Assembly: GCA_943787575.1 (NCBI GenBank)
Contig: CALSMY010000005.1
Coordinates: 1-64,000 of the forward strand
Direction of reading: 5' to 3'
Length of the DNA stretch: 64,000 nt
Origin: an uncultured Opitutales bacterium
GTDB lineage: Bacteria > Verrucomicrobiota > Verrucomicrobiia > Opitutales > Seribacteraceae
This document shows, one piece after another, positions 57,001 through 64,000 of the stretch; position 1 is the stretch's first letter, and each line of letters begins with the position of its first letter. Below the pieces are notes generated by a model. That model made no database searches. It was not told the origin of the DNA and saw only the letters and a list, made by a program, of their open reading frames with translations. The position numbers and the translations under genes are program-made.

Positions 57001-57871
57001 ATGGCAACCTTCGCAAACCTAACCTTCAGCATTGTGTGCAAAGAATTATTTTTGAAACCAGGAAGATGGATTCATCAACTTTCATTGGATGCTCCACTTG
57101 TTGCGATAGCCTGGAAAACTTTTATTTCTCTGGGACTCAATAATGAATATTTTTTCGGAGAGACTTTAATATTGGGGACAGGGGTTTGGTTGGCTTATTC
57201 TGCGGATCGTTTTGTTGAACCTAAAAATAATAACAAGATCAGTCCATCTAGGTTTTTAATTGGTCGTACACACCCAACCCGATTTGTAGTGGTTTGGATA
57301 TTAGTTTTCATTGCGGTTTTTATCTATTCATTGAGTATTCTGGATTTTTTTACTCTGTCAGTTGGTTTTTGTTTACTTCTCTTGGTCCTGGGTAATTTTT
57401 TTCTTTGTATGATTGAAGGAAAGAGAAGACTTGAGTATTTCCCAAAGGAAATTCGTACTTCGCTCTTACTTGCTCTGGGATGTATCTTTTGGGAAACTGG
57501 AAGGGTCAGAGTTCTTACCTGTTTGCATTTTATGGACTTATACATGGATTGCTTTCATGCTTAACTGTGTAACCCTTATAGAGTTTGAGATAAGAGGTGA
57601 TGACGAGGGCACTGTAAATTCCTTTATTTCTCATCACACAACTCTTCGCACACAACTTTCCAAATTCTTTTATGGAATTTGTTGTAGTTATTTGTTTGTC
57701 GGATGGATTTTAGACAAAATTTATCCACCCTTTTTTTGCGTATCAGTCTTGTTACCAATTTTGCTTTTGTTGTTGCGAAAGTGGCAACTTAAAGGGGACA
57801 GCTTTAGAGTTGTACTAGAAACCATTTTTTGGGTTTTACCAATTTTAGTTACTGTATCACATATTTTATGA
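57001..57871 (+). pseudogene. UbiA-like integral membrane protein (frame broken)
   Basis: The first frame (from the ATG 57001; open from 56971) gives hydrophobic helices with LDAPLVAIAWKTF and TGVWLAYSADRFVEP, typical of UbiA-type prenyltransferase-like proteins. It ends at 57564, but after about 57500 the text becomes implausible. The next frame continues from about 57500 with GSEFLPVCILWTYTWIAFML and further helices to 57871. One extra base within GGAAGGG (57499-57505) would explain it. The catalytic Asp-rich motif is only partly seen. It is coupled to the following methyltransferase by an ATGA overlap. Confidence 0.6.
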
Positions 57872-58503
57872 ATTTTGATCGGGTAGCCAAAATTTACACA
57901 ATTTTAGAAAAAGTGGTTTTTGGAAATCAGCTTCAATGGGCAAGAACTTGTCAGCTAGACATGATTAAAGATCGTCAGAGAATTTTGTTAATTGGAGAAG
58001 GCAGGGGTCGTTTATTTACTGAATTGATCAAGGTTAATACAGGAGCAGCCATTACCTTAGTCGATTCATCTGAAATGATGCTGACTGAAATTAAGAATTC
58101 AATGCCTTCAAATAATCTTGCTAATCACAAATTGATAAATCTTTCCTTTGAAGATTTTAAACCTATTTATAGATTCGATGCTGTTTGTACTTGTTTTTTT
58201 TGGGATTGTTTTGAAATGAAAAAAATAAGCGGTGGCCTTAGGAAGATGCATCAAATGTTAGTTTCAGATGCGGTTTGGTTAAATTCAGACTTTGCAATAA
58301 ACCCCCAAACGAGCGGGTTTTACACATTTCTCCACAAAATTTTCATTCGATTCTTGTACCATTTTTTTAAAGTAAGTTGCGAAATTGAGGCCAATAAGCT
58401 TCATGATATCACATTATTAGGAGAGGAATCAGGGTTTCGCTTACAATCCCGGAGATGGCATCCTAGTTTACCTATTTCATCGGAGTATTTTGTTTCCAAG
58501 TAA
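57868..58503 (+). CDS. Class I SAM-dependent methyltransferase
   Basis: A 211-residue protein from the ATG at 57868, which overlaps the TGA of the upstream gene. Motif I is ILLIGEGRGRLFTEL (GxGxG), and the following LVDSSEMMLTEIK holds the acidic ribose-binding residue. The rest fits a small-molecule methyltransferase. Together with a UbiA-like partner this could act in quinone or lipid modification, but this is only context. The substrate is not known. Confidence 0.75.
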   Translation: MNFDRVAKIYTILEKVVFGNQLQWARTCQLDMIKDRQRILLIGEGRGRLFTELIKVNTGAAITLVDSSEMMLTEIKNSMPSNNLANHKLINLSFEDFKPIYRFDAVCTCFFWDCFEMKKISGGLRKMHQMLVSDAVWLNSDFAINPQTSGFYTFLHKIFIRFLYHFFKVSCEIEANKLHDITLLGEESGFRLQSRRWHPSLPISSEYFVSK

Positions 58504-58596
58504 AAGGCTAACCCTTCTGCCTTGACCGCTAAACTGCATGGCGCAGAATACTCATTCCTTTTTGAAATACTTTGGCTTTGATATAATATACGAAAC

Positions 58597-61500
58597 ATGA
58601 CTACTCCCCAGAAACAAGGTTTGTACGACCCTCAATTTGAGCACGAGAATTGCGGGATTGGATTGATCGTGGATATGAAAGGAAGAAAGTCCCACGATAT
58701 AGTCCGTGGAGCTTTAGAGATTTGCGTAAACCTTGATCATCGTGGGGGTTGTGGGTGTGATCCTATTACTGGTGACGGTGCAGGCATTTTTATTCAAACA
58801 CCTGACAAGTTTTTCCGCAAAGTAGTTTCCGAAGAAATATCCAAAGACCTTCCTCCTGCCGGAGATTATGGAGTCGCATTTTTGTTTTTGTCTTCTAATG
58901 AGCCCGACCGGATCAATGAAAAAAGGATAGTCGAAGAGGTTTTAAATGAGGAAAATCTCGGTCTGATCGGTTGGCGCAAAGTACCCGTGAGGAGTGAAAT
59001 TCTTGGCAAAGCATCCGCTGCTTGTGAACCGTTGATGGAGCAACTGTTTGTTCATCGTCCTGAAGGGGTAGAGTCGGGATTAGCCTTTGAGAGAAAACTT
59101 TATCTGGCCCGGCGAATTATAAGCCATCGATTGCGTTATTTAGATCATTACGACGATGTTGATTTTCACGCCTGTTGTTTTTCCTCCCGTACGATTGTTT
59201 ACAAGGGGATGCTGACCACGGAACAACTATCAGACTATTTTCCGGACTTAAGTGACCCTGATATGGAATCAGCACTTGCTTTAACCCATTCTAGGTTTTC
59301 GACAAATACTTTTCCTAGTTGGCCAAGAGCCCAGCCATTTCGCTACATTTGTCACAATGGTGAGATTAATACGGTAAGAGGGAACGAAAATTGGCTCTAT
59401 GCCAGACAAATGCAATTAGCGAGTGAAGTTTTTGGAGACGATGTTTCTAAACTCTTCCCCATCATTCGAGAAGACGGTTCGGACTCACAAAAATTTGATA
59501 ATTGCCTGGAATTTTTGACTCTCTCAGGTCGTAGTTTGGCTCATTCCATGATGATGATGATTCCTGAACCATGGGAAAAGCATAAGAATATGGATGATCA
59601 CAAGCGTGAATTTTATGAATTTCATGCCTGTTTGATGGAACCTTGGGACGGTCCTGCTTCCATTGCCTTTTCTGACGGAGTTCAAATTGGTGCGGTTTTG
59701 GATCGTAATGGCCTTCGCCCTTCTAGGTACTATGTAACTTCTGACGATCGAGTGATTTTGGCTTCAGAAGTCGGAGTTTTATCATCTATTCCTTCAAATA
59801 AAATTGTAAGAAAAGGGCGACTGGAACCTGGTAGAATGTTTTTGGTTGATATGGATGAAGGCCGAATAATCGAAGATGATGAACTTAAGAAAAGCATATC
59901 TTCGGAAGCACCCTATGGCACTTGGCTGAAGAGTTCATTAATTGATCAAACGGATCTTCCTGCAGCAGTCAAAAAATCGGAGGATGTTTTTAGTACCTTA
60001 CTGTCTAGGCAAAAAGCTTTTGGTTATACTTTTGAAGATTTAAGGTTTTTGATCGGTCCAAGTGCAGAAGCAGGCAAACAGCCATTAGGCTCGATGGGGA
60101 ATGATTCCCCTTTGGCAGTTCTATCCGAAAAGCCACAGCTTGTTTACAATTATTTCAAACAACTTTTTGCCCAAGTAACCAATCCGCCCATTGATCCGAT
60201 TCGCGAGGAAATTGTGACTGCATCGGTTACTTTCCTTGGCTCGGAAGGAAATCTTACTAAGCCGGGTCCCGATAGTGCACGAATGATTAAATTTGAGAGT
60301 CCACTTGTGGACGACCAAGTTATTCGTCAACTGCAGGGAGAATTGCCCGCCCCTTTCAAATCAAAAACTTTATCAGCTTTATTTAATGCCGAAACAAATG
60401 GAGAGCCTTGTGCTAAAGCATTGGAGACTTCCCTCGAACATCTTTTCCTTCAAGCTGACCAAGCGATTGAAAACGGTGTTAATTTGTTAATCATTTCAGA
60501 TCGTGGAATTGATTCTCGGCAAGCAGCTATACCTTGTTTACTGGCTTCTTCCGGGTTGCACCACCATCTGATTCGAAAAGGCACCCGTACCAAAGTATCG
60601 ATTATTGTTGAATCCGGAGAGCCTCGGGAAGTCCAGCACTTCGCTTTGTTGCTTGGGTATGGAGCTGACTTGATCAATCCTTACTTGGCATTGGAAACCG
60701 TTCGCCATCTCATACATACTGGAGATTTGCAGGCTGACCCTGATTCTGCGTGCCAGAAATTCCTTAAGGCAAATTTAAATGGAGTCATTAAGACCATGTC
60801 TAAGATGGGAATCTCTACGATTGCATCTTACAGGGGGGCACAAATTTTTGAAGCGATCGGTTTGAACCAAGATGTCATCGATCAATATTTTACCAAAACA
60901 TCCTCTCGAGTTTCAGGAATTGGATTGAGTGCTCTTTCCGAAGAAACACTCATCCGTCACCACACTGGTTTTTCGGAGCGGGCTGACGGCAGAGCTTCAG
61001 ATTTAGACCCCGGTGGGGTATACCAGTGGCGAGCAAATGGTGAAAAACATCTTTTTAATCCTACCACCATCCATAAATTACAGAAAGCTACCAAGCTTGG
61101 AAACTTTTCTGTCTTTCGGGAATATTCGGATGCGGTAAATGATCAATCAAGAGATCTGTTCACATTGCGCGGTTTGATGGATTTTAATTTCGACTCCACC
61201 AAAGAAATTCCACTAGACCAAGTTGAGTCTGCTTCAGATATTGTTAAGCGATTTAAAACCGGTGCCATGTCTTACGGGTCGATTTCAAAAGAAGCTCACG
61301 AAAGTTTGGCCATCGCGATGAATCGACTAGGTGGCAAATCCAATACTGGAGAGGGCGGAGAAGACCTCGAGCGTTTTACTCCAGATGCTAACGGGGATTC
61401 CCGACGATCGGCGATCAAGCAGGTTGCGAGTGGCCGTTTCGGAGTAACCAGTTTTTACTTGGTGAATTCGGACGAAATACAAATAAAGATTGTACAGGGA

Positions 61501-63201
61501 GCTAAGCCTGGAGAAGGTGGCGAATTACCTGGTCACAAGGTCCTGCCACCTATTGCCAAAACAAGGGGAACCACCCCTGGGGTGGGATTGATTTCTCCAC
61601 CTCCACATCATGATATTTATTCGATCGAAGATTTGGCCGAACTGATTCATGATCTTAAAAATTCCAATCATCATGCTCGTATCAATGTAAAATTAGTTTC
61701 GGAAGTGGGTGTGGGCACAGTAGCAGCGGGAGTGGCTAAGGCAAAAGCAGATGTTATCCTTGTCTCGGGCTATGATGGTGGAACGGGTGCATCCCCTCGG
61801 TCATCCATCCAGCATGCAGGAGCTCCGTGGGAATTAGGCTTGGCGGAAACGAATCAAACCTTGTTGTTAAATGATTTGAGAAGTCGAGTAATTCTGGAGA
61901 CTGACGGTCAGCTTAAAACGGGTAGAGATGTGGTTATTGCCTGCCTTTTGGGAGCCGAAGAGTTTGGTTTTGCCACTGCACCACTCATTACTCTTGGATG
62001 TTTGATGATGCGGGTATGTCACAAAAACACTTGTCCAGTGGGTATAGCTACTCAAGATCCAAGGTTACGTGAAAAGTTCGCTGGTGGAGCAGATGCCGTT
62101 GTCAATTTCATGAATTTTGTTGCCGAAGAAATTCGGGAAACTATGGCCAAACTAGGCTTTCGTACAATAAACGAAATGGTTGGTCGGGTGGATAAGCTCG
62201 AATTAAGAAAGGCAATTAATCATTGGAAAGCCAAAGGCCTTGATTATTCCGGAATTTTGCACCGCCCTGATGTTGGACCAGAAGTGGGAACTTATTGTCA
62301 AATGAAGCAAGATCATTTGCTTGATCGTTCATTAGACAATCGAGAAATTCTTAAACGAGCAATGCCTGCAATTGAAAATGGTCAATCGGTGAATATTGAT
62401 CTTCCTGTCATCAATACTGATCGTGTTGTAGGTACCATTACTGGTGCTGAAATTTCCAGAAAGCATGGACCCGATGGACTTCCTGAAGATACCGTGAAGA
62501 TAAACCTGACCGGATCTGCGGGACAAAGCTTGGGAGCCTTTTGCCCCAAAGGAATGACTTTCACGGTAACTGGTGACACCAATGACTATTTGGGCAAGGG
62601 TTTATCGGGCGGTAAGATTATTGTTCGGCCTCCTGAGGATTCTCCTTTTGTTGCCCATGAGAACATCATTGCAGGAAATGTATGTTTTTATGGAGCTACC
62701 GCTGGTCAGGCTTTTGTGTCCGGTGTAGTAGGTGAAAGGTTTTGCGTCAGAAATTCTGGAATTCATGCAGTGGTTGAAGGATTGGGAGATCATGGTTGCG
62801 AATACATGACTGGTGGATTGGTCTTGTGCCTTGGTAAAACAGGTAGAAACTTCGGAGCCGGTATGTCGGGAGGAGTCGCTTACATTTATGACGAGGAGGG
62901 TGATTTTGTCTCAACCAAGTTAAATACAGAGATGGTAAAGACCTACCCATTAGTCGAGTGTGATGACAAAGAAATTGATTTAGTTAAAAGCTTAATCTCT
63001 CGTCATGTTGAATATACTGACTCCCCTCGAGGAAATGATCTCCTAAATGACTGGTCATCAGCTGCCGAAAAATTTGTCAAGATTATGCCCGAAGACTATG
63101 AGCGTGTTCTCTTTGCTCTCAAAAAAGCAGAAGAACGAGGACTTGAAGGGGATGATGCAATCCAGGCCGCATTTGAAGAAAATGTGGCTGCAGGTCACTA
63201 A
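58597..63201 (+). CDS. gltB: Glutamate synthase (NADPH), large subunit
   Basis: A 1534-residue enzyme. An 18-residue propeptide precedes Cys19 (EHEN-CGIG), the N-terminal nucleophile of the glutamine amidotransferase domain (about 19-420). A central domain, the FMN-binding synthase domain (about 820-1190) and the C-terminal GXGXG domain (about 1270-1480) follow. The [3Fe-4S] ligands are Cys1135, Cys1141 and Cys1146 (Cx5Cx4C). It makes glutamate from glutamine and 2-oxoglutarate. It is followed after 25 bp by gltD, its NADPH-binding partner. Confidence 0.98.
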   Translation: MTTPQKQGLYDPQFEHENCGIGLIVDMKGRKSHDIVRGALEICVNLDHRGGCGCDPITGDGAGIFIQTPDKFFRKVVSEEISKDLPPAGDYGVAFLFLSSNEPDRINEKRIVEEVLNEENLGLIGWRKVPVRSEILGKASAACEPLMEQLFVHRPEGVESGLAFERKLYLARRIISHRLRYLDHYDDVDFHACCFSSRTIVYKGMLTTEQLSDYFPDLSDPDMESALALTHSRFSTNTFPSWPRAQPFRYICHNGEINTVRGNENWLYARQMQLASEVFGDDVSKLFPIIREDGSDSQKFDNCLEFLTLSGRSLAHSMMMMIPEPWEKHKNMDDHKREFYEFHACLMEPWDGPASIAFSDGVQIGAVLDRNGLRPSRYYVTSDDRVILASEVGVLSSIPSNKIVRKGRLEPGRMFLVDMDEGRIIEDDELKKSISSEAPYGTWLKSSLIDQTDLPAAVKKSEDVFSTLLSRQKAFGYTFEDLRFLIGPSAEAGKQPLGSMGNDSPLAVLSEKPQLVYNYFKQLFAQVTNPPIDPIREEIVTASVTFLGSEGNLTKPGPDSARMIKFESPLVDDQVIRQLQGELPAPFKSKTLSALFNAETNGEPCAKALETSLEHLFLQADQAIENGVNLLIISDRGIDSRQAAIPCLLASSGLHHHLIRKGTRTKVSIIVESGEPREVQHFALLLGYGADLINPYLALETVRHLIHTGDLQADPDSACQKFLKANLNGVIKTMSKMGISTIASYRGAQIFEAIGLNQDVIDQYFTKTSSRVSGIGLSALSEETLIRHHTGFSERADGRASDLDPGGVYQWRANGEKHLFNPTTIHKLQKATKLGNFSVFREYSDAVNDQSRDLFTLRGLMDFNFDSTKEIPLDQVESASDIVKRFKTGAMSYGSISKEAHESLAIAMNRLGGKSNTGEGGEDLERFTPDANGDSRRSAIKQVASGRFGVTSFYLVNSDEIQIKIVQGAKPGEGGELPGHKVLPPIAKTRGTTPGVGLISPPPHHDIYSIEDLAELIHDLKNSNHHARINVKLVSEVGVGTVAAGVAKAKADVILVSGYDGGTGASPRSSIQHAGAPWELGLAETNQTLLLNDLRSRVILETDGQLKTGRDVVIACLLGAEEFGFATAPLITLGCLMMRVCHKNTCPVGIATQDPRLREKFAGGADAVVNFMNFVAEEIRETMAKLGFRTINEMVGRVDKLELRKAINHWKAKGLDYSGILHRPDVGPEVGTYCQMKQDHLLDRSLDNREILKRAMPAIENGQSVNIDLPVINTDRVVGTITGAEISRKHGPDGLPEDTVKINLTGSAGQSLGAFCPKGMTFTVTGDTNDYLGKGLSGGKIIVRPPEDSPFVAHENIIAGNVCFYGATAGQAFVSGVVGERFCVRNSGIHAVVEGLGDHGCEYMTGGLVLCLGKTGRNFGAGMSGGVAYIYDEEGDFVSTKLNTEMVKTYPLVECDDKEIDLVKSLISRHVEYTDSPRGNDLLNDWSSAAEKFVKIMPEDYERVLFALKKAEERGLEGDDAIQAAFEENVAAGH

Positions 63202-63226
63202 TTTTAACTTTTATTCCTCTCGAATT

Positions 63227-64000
63227 ATGGGAAAACCAACCGGATTTTTAGAACACGAAAGGCAATCCATACCTGATCGCTCTCCTTTGGAAAGAATCAA
63301 GGACTGGAAAGAAATACATGAACCTTTCGACGAAGACAAAGTACGCCAGCAAGGGTCTAGGTGCATGGATTGTGGTACACCTTATTGCCATACTGGAATG
63401 ACTTTAGCTAACATGGCTAGTGGCTGCCCAATCAACAACTTGATTCCAGAGTGGAATGATTTAGTTTACAAAGGAAAATGGCGTGATGCCTTGGATCGTT
63501 TGCACAAGACTAATAATTTTCCTGAATTTACAGGACGCGTTTGTCCTGCTCCTTGTGAAGGCTCTTGTGTGCTTGGAGTTATTGAACCACCTGTTACCAT
63601 TAAGAGTATAGAATGTTCAATTATTGACAAAGGATTTGCAGAAGGGTGGGTAACCCCTCAGCCCCCTGCCATTAGATCCGGCAAAAAAATTGCTGTTGTA
63701 GGTTCTGGACCTGCTGGGATGGCAGCGGCTGATCAATTAAATAAAGCTGGTCACTTAGTTACCGTTTACGAACGGGCTGACCGGATTGGTGGCTTATTAC
63801 TTTATGGAATTCCTAACATGAAGTTGGAAAAGGAAATTGTCCAAAGACGAGTCGATTTGATGGCTGCTGAGGGTATCAAATTTGTAGTTTCGACTGAGAT
63901 CGGAAAAGATTTGCCTGCCAAGTCTCTTTTGGAAGATTTTGATTCGGTCGTTTTATGCTGTGGAGCTACCAAGCCTAGAGACTTACCGATCGAAGGTAGA
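63227..64000 (+). CDS. gltD: Glutamate synthase small subunit (partial, runs off the end)
   Basis: The first 258 codons of an ATG start at 63227, open to the window end. It has the [4Fe-4S] N-terminal domain with [10 protein letters not shown] and [15 protein letters not shown], a second cluster block ([15 protein letters not shown]), and the FAD-binding [15 protein letters not shown] motif around residue 155. It passes electrons from NADPH to GltB. The remaining part lies beyond the window. Confidence 0.97.
   Translation, partial: MGKPTGFLEHERQSIPDRSPLERIKDWKEIHEPFDEDKVRQQGSRCMDCGTPYCHTGMTLANMASGCPINNLIPEWNDLVYKGKWRDALDRLHKTNNFPEFTGRVCPAPCEGSCVLGVIEPPVTIKSIECSIIDKGFAEGWVTPQPPAIRSGKKIAVVGSGPAGMAAADQLNKAGHLVTVYERADRIGGLLLYGIPNMKLEKEIVQRRVDLMAAEGIKFVVSTEIGKDLPAKSLLEDFDSVVLCCGATKPRDLPIEGR

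Overview
The window reads as chromosomal DNA of a Gram-negative, free-living, probably marine bacterium of the Verrucomicrobiota (Opitutales/Puniceicoccaceae-like). This is inferred from the AT-rich base composition, a secreted formylglycine sulfatase, an exopolysaccharide export locus, a RodZ-like protein and the overall protein style. No 16S gene is present, so the placement is tentative.

Layout. 1-2.87 kb is an integron gene-cassette array: five consecutive cassettes, each ending in an attC site whose first core 7-mer is the exact reverse complement of the 7-mer that opens the same cassette. The cassettes encode small membrane, TM2, DUF6756-like and secretin-like proteins. 3-8.7 kb holds a frame-broken TIGR03546/TIGR03545-type membrane protein, a cold-shock protein, a DUF2238 membrane protein, a sulfatase, a probable tyrosine-recombinase remnant and tRNA-Ile2(CAT). 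8.8-15.3 kb is the complete F1Fo ATP synthase operon atpBEFHAGDC on the minus strand. 15.4-20.3 kb is recA-mnmE-mnmG-trmB on the minus strand. 20.6-23.8 kb is a plus-strand run: HAD phosphatase, miaB, a membrane protein and gmk. gnd follows on the minus strand.

25.4-27.7 kb is a decayed region with glycine-rich-repeat protein fragments in several frames. 27.8-33.7 kb is an exopolysaccharide polymerisation and export module: a Wzy/WaaL-type ligase, an outer-membrane barrel, Wza-like and Wzc-like proteins. 34.3 kb carries pssA. 35.1-42 kb is a four-gene minus-strand operon: a 792-residue protein built from an exact 36-residue repeat, a GAF-GAF-PAS-class III cyclase and two TPR proteins. 43.4-46.6 kb is a two-gene unit, a DUF1538 membrane protein plus a protein with three P-II-like domains. 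46.7-51.5 kb is manA, grpE, dnaJ, hldE-C, purN and prmA on the minus strand. 51.6-58.5 kb has ftsK (frame-broken), rodZ-like, an AraC-PAS regulator, a 7Fe ferredoxin, a glutaredoxin, a UbiA-like membrane protein (frame-broken) and a methyltransferase. The window ends with gltB and the start of gltD.

Most of the window is ordinary housekeeping. The parts that most deserve a second look are the cassette array, the 36-residue-repeat/cyclase/TPR operon, the DUF1538/P-II pair, and a recurrent pattern of single-base frame breaks in otherwise well-conserved genes, including the normally essential ftsK.
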